Shown: one piece after another, positions 15,423 through 22,378 of the stretch
Numbering within the stretch: position 1 is the first letter of the stretch
Layout: the number at the start of each line of letters is the position of its first letter
Assembly (NCBI RefSeq): GCF_019417665.1
Contig: NZ_DXUU01000044.1
Span: 1 to 25,323, forward strand
Length of the DNA stretch: 25,323 nucleotides
Origin: Ruminococcus sp.
Lineage (GTDB): Bacteria; Bacillota; Clostridia; Oscillospirales; Ruminococcaceae
Direction of reading: 5' to 3'
The notes under the pieces: model-generated
What the model saw: only the letters and a program-made list of their open reading frames with translations
The model's database searches: none
What the model was told of the DNA's origin: nothing
Made by a program: the position numbers and the translations under genes

Positions 15423-16430
15423 TTAGTTTGCATCCACAAAGCCGACCTTTCGGTACACCTTGCGCACGATCCGGGACGAATATGCCAGAGCCTTTGCATC
15501 GGATGCAGTGTAGCATTCCTTGAGATAAGCCTTGTCGGCGATGAGCTTTGCATAGGTCTCCTGCATAGGACGCAGATGATCTGCCACAGCTTCGCCCACA
15601 GCCAGCTTGAAGTCACCGTAACCTTTGCCCTCGAATTCCCGTTCAATGGCGGCGAAATCCTTGCCGGTAACGCTGGAATAGATGGTCATGAGATTGTTGA
15701 TGCCATCCTTGCCTTCTGCATAGCGCACTTCTGCTTCGCTGTCGGTGACAGCACGCTTACACTTGCGGATAATAGTATCCTTGTCATCCAGAATGAGGAT
15801 GCAGGCGTTGGGGTTGGTATCGGATTTGGACATCTTCTTTGTCGGTTCTTGGAGGGACATGATTTTTGCCCCGACCGGCGGAATATACGGCTCCGGCAGG
15901 GTGAAGAATTCGCCGTAGCGCTGGTTGAATCTCTGTGCAATGTCACGTGTCAGTTCCAGATGCTGTTTCTGGTCTACACCCACAGGCACCAGGTCTGCGT
16001 TGTACGCCAGGATATCTGCCGCCATGAGTACGGGGTAGGTAAACAGACCGGCGTTGACATCGTCCGGATGCTTCTGGCTCTTGTCCTTGAACTGGGTCAT
16101 ACGGGACAGCTCGCCGAACTGGGTGTTGCAGCTGAGGATCCAGCTCAGTTCTGCATGGGTACGCACGTGGCTCTGGATAAAGAGGATAGACTTTTCCAGG
16201 TCAATACCGCATGCCAGCAGCAGGGCATATGCCTGTAAGCTGTTCTGACGCAGCTTCACCGGATCCTGGCGGACGGTGATGGCGTGCATATCTACTACAC
16301 AATAAACACAGCGGTATTCATCCTGAAGAGGCCCCCAATTGCGGATAGCACCGATATAATTGCCCAGGGTAAAAGTTCCCGTGGGCTGAATGCCGCTGAA
16401 GATCAGTTTTTTTGTTTCCTGTTCTGCCAT
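15423..16430 (-). CDS. trpS: Tryptophan--tRNA ligase
   Basis: This 335-residue class I aminoacyl-tRNA synthetase charges tRNA-Trp. The HIGH-type motif appears as PTGTFTLGNYIGAI (about 16-29) and KMSKS is exact at residues 199-203. The length is typical for bacterial TrpRS (325-340). AAAGGAAG lies upstream of the ATG at normal spacing. The 134-nt gap to the next gene upstream is too short and shows no T-box landmarks, so the common Firmicute T-box control is not visible here. It appears to be the first gene of a trpS-mazG-rqcP unit, possibly transcribed through from the gene upstream. Confidence 0.95.
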   Translation of the reverse strand: MAEQETKKLIFSGIQPTGTFTLGNYIGAIRNWGPLQDEYRCVYCVVDMHAITVRQDPVKLRQNSLQAYALLLACGIDLEKSILFIQSHVRTHAELSWILSCNTQFGELSRMTQFKDKSQKHPDDVNAGLFTYPVLMAADILAYNADLVPVGVDQKQHLELTRDIAQRFNQRYGEFFTLPEPYIPPVGAKIMSLQEPTKKMSKSDTNPNACILILDDKDTIIRKCKRAVTDSEAEVRYAEGKDGINNLMTIYSSVTGKDFAAIEREFEGKGYGDFKLAVGEAVADHLRPMQETYAKLIADKAYLKECYTASDAKALAYSSRIVRKVYRKVGFVDAN

Positions 16431-16497
16431 AAATGGACTTCCTTTCTGATGGAAAATTTTTGTTTCTGCATGGCTTTTTTCTGCAAATTGTTTTCTG

Positions 16498-16525
16498 GCG
16501 AGCGGCTGATAGCCGTCCCCCTACA
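16498..16525. repeat. Small palindromic repeat, CGGCT/AGCCG type
   Basis: The palindrome CGGCTGATAGCCG (16503-16515) is followed by TCCCCCTACA. It is nearly the same as the copy at 18737-18757, where CGGCTGGCAGCCG is followed by TCCCTACA, in the same orientation. It lies in the gap between the 176-residue protein gene and trpS. Confidence 0.65.
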
Positions 16526-16564
16526 TTTGCACATTTCACACATGCATAATAACAAAAGTCATCA

Positions 16565-17095
16565 TTACTGTTTCGCCTGCGCTGCGGCACGGTCTTTCAG
16601 CTGTGCGGAACGCAGTTCACGCATGACCTGCTGATACAAGAAATATACTGCCTGCATATCTGCGCTTTCTTCCTTGATCGTAGTGGGCAGGATAGTCTTT
16701 TTATAGATGCCGCCCTTTGTCAGCAAATAAATATTGTGTGGCTGACCGGTGGGCAGTGCGAGATCCTTGGTCTTTTCTGCTTCTGAGAGGATACGGGGCG
16801 CATTTGCCACCAGAAGCCGTCCTGCCTGTACCACGGTCTGATACCGCTGGGATGCACCGGTGTAGGAGCCGCCGTTGTTGAAATAGAGGTTTGCAGCGCC
16901 GTTGATGTATACCACTAGAGTGGAGAGAGTTCTTGGGTCAATGGGAATGTCGATAACCATGCCATAAACACTATACTCGTCGGTGATCATGTTCGAAAAC
17001 TGCTTTGCTGGAAAGTGCAGTGCAGCACCTCGTGTCATTAAATAGGATTCTGTTACCAGATAATGTGTCTGTACGGGATTTTTTTTCTGTGCCAT
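16565..17095 (-). CDS. Uncharacterised protein, 176 residues
   Basis: I do not recognise this family. The protein has no signal peptide or transmembrane segment and looks like a compact alpha/beta cytoplasmic domain: beta-rich from about 20 to 120 (SVYGMVIDIPID, TLSTLVVYINGAANLYF, PHNIYLLTKGG), then an acidic-to-basic helical C-terminus (about 138-176) rich in Ala, Gln, Lys and Arg. An FNNGGSYTGA segment could be a loop. The ATG at 17095 has AAAGGA upstream, but with a long spacing of about 13 nt. It precedes trpS in the same direction, separated by a gap containing a palindromic repeat, and follows the aminotransferase by 193 nt. That it is real is supported by clean frame, length and codon use. 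Confidence 0.75.
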   Translation of the reverse strand: MAQKKNPVQTHYLVTESYLMTRGAALHFPAKQFSNMITDEYSVYGMVIDIPIDPRTLSTLVVYINGAANLYFNNGGSYTGASQRYQTVVQAGRLLVANAPRILSEAEKTKDLALPTGQPHNIYLLTKGGIYKKTILPTTIKEESADMQAVYFLYQQVMRELRSAQLKDRAAAQAKQ

Positions 17096-17159
17096 GAGAA
17101 TTTTCGATTCCTTTCTTGTTTGTCATTTTAATATTATTTTGGGGGATATATTGCAGAGG

Positions 17160-17184
17160 CGGATATCATTCGTCAGGATATCCG
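17160..17184. repeat. Hairpin downstream of the aminotransferase gene
   Basis: A perfect 8-bp inverted repeat (17160-17167 with 17177-17184) with a 9-nt loop lies in the gap between the aminotransferase and the 176-residue protein gene. On the minus strand it is not followed by a U-run, so it is not a classic terminator for the aminotransferase. Confidence 0.4.
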
Positions 17185-17208
17185 GTCTGCAAATGATTTT
17201 TTCACTGT

Positions 17209-17234
17209 TGTAGGGCGGGGGCTTGCTCCCGCCG
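17209..17234. repeat. Small palindromic repeat with TGTAGGG end
   Basis: TGTAGGG leads into a near-perfect 20-bp palindrome (17214-17233, one G-T) made of GGCGGG and CCCGCC arms. It shares the TGTAGGG edge with the copies at 18.6-18.8 kb and, in opposite orientation, 16.5 kb. It lies just past the 3' end of the aminotransferase gene. Confidence 0.65.
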
Positions 17235-17288
17235 TATTTTGCTATCGATCTGTTGCAGTGAAAATAAAACGGTGGTTTTGTTCCGGCG

Positions 17289-18482
17289 TCAATCCAGCAT
17301 TTCTCTTGTCATGCCGCCGAGGATCTCTGTGCCTTTTATGATCTGCTCATCTGTAGGCGTGGAGAAGTTCATGCGGAAAGACGATGTTTTCGCCGATTCA
17401 TCCACCAGGAAAGCGTTTCCGGGAACGACTGCGATCTGATATTCCGAAACTGCCTTTTTGCAGAATGCAGGCATATCACAGTCCTCAGGCAGGGTACACC
17501 AGAGGAACAGACCGCCCTCGGGCATTTCCCAGCGGACACGCTTGGAGAAATGCTGACGGATGCCATCTGCCATGAGGTTGCACTTCTGGCGGTATACAGC
17601 ACGCAGCTTTTCCAGATAGGTGTCCATATCTGTCTGTTCCAGGAATTTGGCACAGACAGCCTGTGCCCAGATGTTGGTGTGTACGTCAGAGACTTGCTTG
17701 CACACCGTGATCTTGGAGATGATCTCCTTGGGTGCGCTGACATAGCCCACACGAAGTCCCGGCGCCAGGATCTTGGAGAATGTGCCGGAGTAAATGACAC
17801 GGTGTTCCGTATCCATGCTCTTGATGGACGGGATGGGTGTGCCAGCAAAGCGGAGATCACCATAGGGGTTGTCCTCCAGGATGATCAGGTCGTATTTGCA
17901 CGCCAGTTGATACAAGCCCTTGCGCTTTTCCAAGGACATAACACGGCCCGTGGGGTTCTGGAAATTGGGGATCACATAGACCAGCTTGGGGTTCGGATTT
18001 TCCTTCACTGCCTGTTCCAGTGCATCGAGATTCATGCCGTCCTCTTCCAGTTCCACGCCCACCAGATTCACGCCGTAGGAGCGGAATGCATTGAGAGAAC
18101 CGATGAAGCTGGGGGATTCGCAGAACATGGTATCGCCACGGTTCAGCAGTACCTTGCAGGACAGCTCGTTCGCCTGCTGTGCGCCGGATGTGGTGATAAG
18201 ATCGTCAGCAGTTTCGTCAAAGCAATGCTGCTCTGCCATACGTGCTTTCAGGACATCCCGCAATTCCGGAAAGCCCTCGGTGATGTTATATTGCAGTGCC
18301 AGAATGGGGTCTTTTTCGAACAGCTCCGCAGAGATACGGCTGATCTCTTCCACCGGGAAAGCCTCCGGTGCTGGATTTCCGGCTGCAAAGGAGATCACAC
18401 CGGGCATCCCGGTGAACTTCAGGATTTCACGGATGGCGGATGGCTGTAACGCATCGACATTTTCCGAAAATTTATATTGCAT
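17289..18482 (-). CDS. Fold-type I PLP-dependent aminotransferase (class I/II, LysN-like)
   Basis: This 397-residue aminotransferase has ISFAAGNPAPEAFP near the N-terminus, SGAQQANELSCKVLL, the NPTG motif in PNFQNPTGR (Asn177), the PLP-ring Asp/Tyr segment LEDNPYGDLRF, and the Schiff-base Lys237 in SGTFSKILAPGLRVGY. This pattern fits the 2-aminoadipate/aromatic aminotransferase group related to MocR-type proteins, but without a GntR DNA-binding domain. The amino-acid substrate cannot be assigned. The ATG at 18482 is chosen because AAGGAGAAG lies close upstream. The frame is open to 18533, but those codons include the leader. It has its own promoter and appears monocistronic. Confidence 0.9.
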   Translation of the reverse strand: MQYKFSENVDALQPSAIREILKFTGMPGVISFAAGNPAPEAFPVEEISRISAELFEKDPILALQYNITEGFPELRDVLKARMAEQHCFDETADDLITTSGAQQANELSCKVLLNRGDTMFCESPSFIGSLNAFRSYGVNLVGVELEEDGMNLDALEQAVKENPNPKLVYVIPNFQNPTGRVMSLEKRKGLYQLACKYDLIILEDNPYGDLRFAGTPIPSIKSMDTEHRVIYSGTFSKILAPGLRVGYVSAPKEIISKITVCKQVSDVHTNIWAQAVCAKFLEQTDMDTYLEKLRAVYRQKCNLMADGIRQHFSKRVRWEMPEGGLFLWCTLPEDCDMPAFCKKAVSEYQIAVVPGNAFLVDESAKTSSFRMNFSTPTDEQIIKGTEILGGMTREMLD

Positions 18483-18552
18483 TTTCACTTCTCCTTTTCC
18501 AAAAACAGGATATGCCGTTTCCCAGAGGGACAAATTCCGGCATTACCCTCTT

Positions 18553-18581
18553 ATTATAACACATATTTTCGATTTCGGCAA
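18553..18581 (-). promoter_or_regulatory. Promoter of the aminotransferase gene
   Basis: On the minus strand TTGCCG (18581-18576) and a perfect TATAAT (18558-18553) are 17 nt apart, with an extended TG one base before the -10 box. The leader to the ATG at 18482 is about 65 nt. Confidence 0.75.
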
Positions 18582-18635
18582 CATAAATTTTTGTATCTGC
18601 ACGCAAATCGAATTTTTCGTTGAGATTGTTCCGAT

Positions 18636-18704
18636 GTAGGGGCGAACTGTGTTCGCCCGTTGGAGGATTCCCGAAAATTTGCGGGCGAACACAGTTCGCC
18701 CCTA
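18636..18704. repeat. Nested palindromic repeat element (23-bp perfect inverted repeat)
   Basis: Two 23-nt arms (18637-18659 and 18682-18704) are perfect reverse complements, separated by 22 nt. Each arm is itself a palindrome of GGGCGAAC and GTTCGCCC halves. The outer edge is TGTAGGGG on the left. The element could fold as one long hairpin or two short ones. It lies between the divergent aminotransferase promoter and the flippase gene, upstream of the aminotransferase -35 box. Confidence 0.8.
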
Positions 18705-18733
18705 CTACCGTTGTGTGTTGTTGCCGTAACTCC

Positions 18734-18757
18734 GGGCGGCTGGCAGCCGTCCCTACA
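18734..18757. repeat. Small palindromic repeat, CGGCTG/CAGCCG type
   Basis: GGGCGGCTGGCAGCCGTCCC followed by TACA is a palindrome with one bulge, 30 nt after the nested element. It resembles the copy at 16.5 kb and ends only 9 nt before the flippase Shine-Dalgarno, so it would fold in that gene's leader. Confidence 0.65.
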
Positions 18758-18777
18758 GGATTCAAAAGAGGTGCATG

Positions 18778-20403
18778 ATGCTGAAAAAACAATCCTTCTG
18801 GAAAGGCTCTGCCATTTTGTTGGCGTCAGCGATGCTGGCGAAGGTACTGGGCGCTTGCTTTAAAATTCCCCTTACGAATGTGCTGGGCGGTACGGGGATG
18901 GGCTATTTCAGCAGTGCATATGGGCTGCTGCTGCCCATTTATGCTCTTTCCGTGACGGGACTGTCTGCGGCGGTAGCACAGACAGTGTCACGTGCTGCTG
19001 CGCTGGAGCATTGGACGGAGGTGCGCCGTATCCGGCGTGTGGCACGGTTGGCGTGCGGTGTGCTGGGACTGATTCTCAGCGTGGTTATGCTGCTTCTAGC
19101 AGAACCCTTTGCCGTACTGGCGGCAGCTCAGCCATATGCGTTATTTTCCCTGTTGGCAATTGCACCGGCGGCACTGTTCGGCTGTCTGACGGCAGTGGAA
19201 CGGGGCTATTGGGAGGGCTTGCAGACCATGACGCCCACGGCGGTGTCTCAGGCAGTAGAAGCTGTGGCAAAACTGGGATTGGGTCTGCTTCTGTGTCAGT
19301 GGGTGCTGGACAATCCGGAAATTGTCTGTGCCTGGGTATCCCCGGATGTGCCTCTTTCGGCACTGGCGGCAGCCGGGGCAGTGCTGGGCGTTACATTGTC
19401 CACCGTGATGGGTTGGCTGTATTTTGTGGTGCGGAGCTGGTTCACTGGTGCAAAACTGCCTTGCAGTACGGAACAGGCGGCACCTGCCGGGCAGATTCTC
19501 CGGCGGTTGCTGTATGTCATGATTCCTGTAGCGTTAGGTTCGCTGGTGACAAATCTCACCTCACTGCTGGATCTGGTCACGATGATGCGTTGCCTCAGCC
19601 GTGCCCAGCTGCTGCACCCGGACGAACTCGTGCAAAAATTCGGCGAAATCGCCGCCAGCCAGGATTTTCCGGCGTTTGTGTACGGTTCTTTTACGGGAAT
19701 GGCGGTTACTGTGTTCAATCTGGTTCCCTCTGTGACCAATATGCTGGGAAAGAGTGCCCTGCCCTGTGCGTCGGCACTATGGGCAAAACGGGATTGTGCT
19801 GGTGTGGCAGCGCATACCTGTTCTGTGGCAGCGGCGGCAGCAGCTATGGTATTGCCGTCAGCCGGGGGATTGTGGGTATTGGCAGAGCCGGTCATGCATG
19901 TGCTCTACAGCGGCAGACCGGAGGAAGCGGCACTGGCGGCGGAGGCATTGCGTTCGCTGCTGCCCGGAATGGTCTGCTTGTGCCTGACTTTTCCTCTTTG
20001 CAGTATTTTACAGGGCATCGGACGTGCGGCAATTCCGGTAGAATGTATGTTGGTGGGTGTTGCTGTAAAGCTGGCAGGCAATTTGCTGCTGATCCCAAAC
20101 CCGGCATTCTGCATCAGCGGTGCAGGTATTTCCACCTCGGCGTGCTATCTGATACTGCTGGTGCTCATCGTGTGGAGTCTGCGCCGGGTACTGGGCGAAC
20201 CCATCCGCCTGCTGCGGACGCTCCTGCCCTTTGGCTTCGGTGCGGCAGTCTGTACGGCGGTGGTATGGCTTTGCCGCAGTGCAACTATGACATGGAAAAG
20301 TTATTTTTCTGTGGCAGTTTGTGTCGTCGCCGGCGGTGCGGTTTATCTGCTGGTATTATGGCTGGCAGGATGCCTGAGACAACACCACCCAAGGACCGCC
20401 TGA
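18778..20403 (+). CDS. MOP-superfamily flippase (SpoVB/MurJ-like polysaccharide exporter)
   Basis: This 541-residue very hydrophobic protein has about 12-14 predicted membrane helices. The N-terminal pattern KGSAILLASAMLAKVLGACFKIPLTNVLGGTGMGYFSSAYG is diagnostic for the SpoVB-type polysaccharide/lipid II flippase group: the KxxGxxFKIPL and GxxGMGYF segments are visible. A central conserved segment, SLLDLVTMMRCL, and an Ala-rich second half follow. Such proteins move undecaprenyl-linked sugars across the membrane. Of two adjacent ATGs, the second (18778) is better spaced from AAAAGAGGTG; 18775 is the alternative. The gene is visibly more G+C-rich than the raffinose operon. Whether it serves lipid II, spores or exopolysaccharide cannot be told. 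Confidence 0.88.
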   Translation: MLKKQSFWKGSAILLASAMLAKVLGACFKIPLTNVLGGTGMGYFSSAYGLLLPIYALSVTGLSAAVAQTVSRAAALEHWTEVRRIRRVARLACGVLGLILSVVMLLLAEPFAVLAAAQPYALFSLLAIAPAALFGCLTAVERGYWEGLQTMTPTAVSQAVEAVAKLGLGLLLCQWVLDNPEIVCAWVSPDVPLSALAAAGAVLGVTLSTVMGWLYFVVRSWFTGAKLPCSTEQAAPAGQILRRLLYVMIPVALGSLVTNLTSLLDLVTMMRCLSRAQLLHPDELVQKFGEIAASQDFPAFVYGSFTGMAVTVFNLVPSVTNMLGKSALPCASALWAKRDCAGVAAHTCSVAAAAAAMVLPSAGGLWVLAEPVMHVLYSGRPEEAALAAEALRSLLPGMVCLCLTFPLCSILQGIGRAAIPVECMLVGVAVKLAGNLLLIPNPAFCISGAGISTSACYLILLVLIVWSLRRVLGEPIRLLRTLLPFGFGAAVCTAVVWLCRSATMTWKSYFSVAVCVVAGGAVYLLVLWLAGCLRQHHPRTA

Positions 20404-20600
20404 CGTCTTTGCCGTACATTTGTACGATAATATGGCATTATTACGGTGTTTTAATGAGTAAATCGCTTTTGAAAAATAAGAATACTTTAGAATACTTTAT
20501 TGTAAAACTCTTGTAAAAAAGCGCTTTTCATAAATGTAAACCCAGCGCATCAAAAGTGCGGAAAAGGGGTGAGGGGTGAAGGGAAAGAGAGTGCAGAGGG
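20404..20600. other. Gene-free stretch with short repeats and a purine-rich tract
   Basis: No credible coding sequence is seen. The stretch holds a 10-bp tandem repeat GAATACTTTA (20480-20489 and 20490-20499), a palindrome AAAAGCGCTTTT near 20517-20528, and a strongly purine-biased tract from about 20560 to 20600 with several runs of three or more G. A terminator follows it. Confidence 0.5.
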
Positions 20601-20654
20601 AAAACCGTGAGGGGGTGGGGAAAATCCACACTTTTGCCACGGTTTTCTTTTTTT
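20601..20654 (+). terminator. Strong rho-independent terminator downstream of the flippase gene
   Basis: A 9-bp outer stem (AAAACCGTG at 20601-20609 with 20638-20646) encloses an inner GTGG/CCAC stem and is followed by CTTTTTTTCCC. It lies about 200 nt after the flippase stop, so the transcript has a long 3' tail. Confidence 0.85.
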
Positions 20655-20763
20655 CCCGCTCCTCTTAGGTTGTCCCTTTGCTCCCACGTGTCAAGTGAAA
20701 GCCTTAGAAAAAGTAATAGTTTGTTTACACATCGAAATGCCCTGATGGCATTATTTGAGTTTC

Positions 20764-20797
20764 TTGACTTATTTTTCCGAGTGTGATATACTATAAT
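20764..20797 (+). promoter_or_regulatory. Promoter of the first LRR-dockerin gene
   Basis: TTGACT (20764-20769) and TATACT (20787-20792) are 17 nt apart with an extended TG before the -10 box. An overlapping TATAAT (20792-20797) offers a second -10. The leader to the start codon would be about 55-60 nt. Confidence 0.75.
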
Positions 20798-20854
20798 TAA
20801 AGGAATAAAAAAGACATTCCTGTTTTAGAAAATTGCAGAAGGGAGGGAGTACCG

Positions 20855-22201
20855 TTGCGTGAAAAACTGCGGCGCAGTGTGCGCCCGGTGGCGTTGCTGT
20901 TGCTGTTATTGTTACAATTCTGGATACCATCAGGCAGGGCTGTGTCTGCTGTAGACGATTCTTGGCTGCTGTACCAGGATACCATTTATTATGCTGTGAC
21001 ACCGAAGAATGAAGTTGTCATCAAGAGCGTTCGTGCTTCTGCGACAGAAGCGGTACTCCCAGCGGAGATCAACGGTTGTGCCGTGACGGAGATCGCAAGT
21101 TATGCCTTTAAGGACTGCACGCGTCTGACCAAAGTGGTCATACCAAAAACGGTACAGAAGATCGGCGCTTTCGCCTTTAAAGACTGCACCCGTCTGGCGG
21201 ATCTGACGATACCCGATACGGTCAGTGAGATCGGATGGGGTGCTGTACAGGGCACACTCTGGCTGGAACAGCAGAAGGGCAGCTTTGTCATTGCTGGACA
21301 AGGCATTCTCCTGGCGTATGCCGGAACAGATGCAGCGGTGACAGTACCGAAAGGGGTTCGTGCCATCGGAGGATATGCCTTTGATTCCTGCGATACGGCG
21401 GAGACGGTCATTCTTCCGTCTACCCTGGTTTCCATTGATGCATTTGCCTTCAACAACTGCACTGGTCTCCGACAGATTACCATCCCTGACAGCGTAGAAA
21501 CCATCGGACAATACGCCTTCCATTGGTGCACTTCGCTCCGGGAGATACACCTGCCAGACAGCATTCGCAGTTTAGACGGACATGCTTTTGAATTCTGTAA
21601 ATCCCTGGAGACTGTGACGCTTTCCAATGCGATCACGCAGATCAACAATATGCTGTTCAAGGGATGCTCTAGTTTGACTGCGGTGGAGATCCCGAACAAC
21701 GTCACGGTGATTTGCAACTACGCCTTTCAGGATTGTATCTCGTTGAAAAGTGTGGTAATACCAGAATCGGTGATGGAGATAGGATCCAGTGTCTTTGACG
21801 GCTGTACATCCTTGGAACAGCTTTCTATCCTGAATCCTCAGTGCCGCATTTATGATGCCGAGCAGACAATTGAAAAAACGGCAGATATTTACGGCATGTC
21901 GGAATCTACGGCTCATATCTATGCGCAGAAGTATGCCCGTGCATTTGTGCCTATGGACTGCATCAAAGGCGATATGGATGGTGACGGAAAATTGACTGCC
22001 CAGGATGCCTATGAGGTTCTGATCTTGTATGCAAAAATGTCCGTGGGAAAGAAACCCACGTGGACAGATATTGCACTTTACGTTGCTGATTATGATGGAA
22101 ACGGTAAGGTGGATAGTGCAGACGCATATGAGATCCTTGTGACCTATGCCAAGCAGTCGGTTTGTGTTAAGAACATTGCAGAAGAAACAACAAAAATATG
22201 A
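20855..22201 (+). CDS. Secreted BspA-type leucine-rich-repeat protein with C-terminal dockerin
   Basis: This 448-residue protein has a signal peptide (basic MREKLRRSVRP, a Leu-rich core, likely cleavage after AVSA near residue 32). It then has about ten LRR_5 (BspA/TpLRR) repeats from about 40 to 360, of the form AFxxCTxLxxIxIPxxVxxIG, with one tryptophan-containing interruption (GTLWLEQQKG). A type I dockerin follows (about 371-442) with two calcium loops, DMDGDGKLTAQD and DYDGNGKVDSAD, each followed by AYE(V/I)L. It should be exported and plugged into a cohesin scaffold as a non-catalytic binding module. The start is TTG, supported by GGGAGGGAG 6 nt upstream; no better ATG exists before the signal peptide. 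It has its own promoter and a paralogue immediately downstream. Confidence 0.9.
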   Translation: MREKLRRSVRPVALLLLLLLQFWIPSGRAVSAVDDSWLLYQDTIYYAVTPKNEVVIKSVRASATEAVLPAEINGCAVTEIASYAFKDCTRLTKVVIPKTVQKIGAFAFKDCTRLADLTIPDTVSEIGWGAVQGTLWLEQQKGSFVIAGQGILLAYAGTDAAVTVPKGVRAIGGYAFDSCDTAETVILPSTLVSIDAFAFNNCTGLRQITIPDSVETIGQYAFHWCTSLREIHLPDSIRSLDGHAFEFCKSLETVTLSNAITQINNMLFKGCSSLTAVEIPNNVTVICNYAFQDCISLKSVVIPESVMEIGSSVFDGCTSLEQLSILNPQCRIYDAEQTIEKTADIYGMSESTAHIYAQKYARAFVPMDCIKGDMDGDGKLTAQDAYEVLILYAKMSVGKKPTWTDIALYVADYDGNGKVDSADAYEILVTYAKQSVCVKNIAEETTKI

Positions 22202-22378
22202 AAACGCAAATTCATGCTGTGATTGTCCTTTTGGAACGCTCTGATCAGTTCTAATTTGGTACATATTAAAAAACATTTAGGGGAATTTTGGCGGCAGAGG
22301 GATGCTGTCAAAAAGGAAATTTTTCAGAACTTGTAGGAAAGATCATGAAAACAAGTTTTCAGGAAAGGAGTGATTCAT

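Noticed and set aside
15372..16238. 288-codon open frame antisense to trpS
   Set aside because: It is opposite a complete TrpRS with HIGH and KMSKS motifs; the composition is that of a reverse-strand shadow.
16431..16564. T-box leader before trpS
   Set aside because: The gap is only 134 nt and lacks the T-box consensus and a terminator/antiterminator pair; it instead holds a small palindromic repeat.
17550..18449. 299-codon open frame antisense to the aminotransferase
   Set aside because: It lies opposite a protein with all PLP-enzyme motifs and has no recognisable start signal or family resemblance.
18483..18551. Possible 23-codon leader peptide ahead of the aminotransferase
   Set aside because: An ATG follows GAGGG by only about 2 nt and the frame overlaps the aminotransferase start. 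There is no run of regulatory codons and no attenuator hairpin, so it is probably chance.
19011..20516. 501-codon open frame on the + strand overlapping the flippase gene
   Set aside because: It is a different-frame shadow of the G+C-rich flippase gene. Its product is a low-complexity Gly/Cys/Ser-rich string with no ribosome site or domain, whereas the other frame gives a clear SpoVB-like membrane protein.
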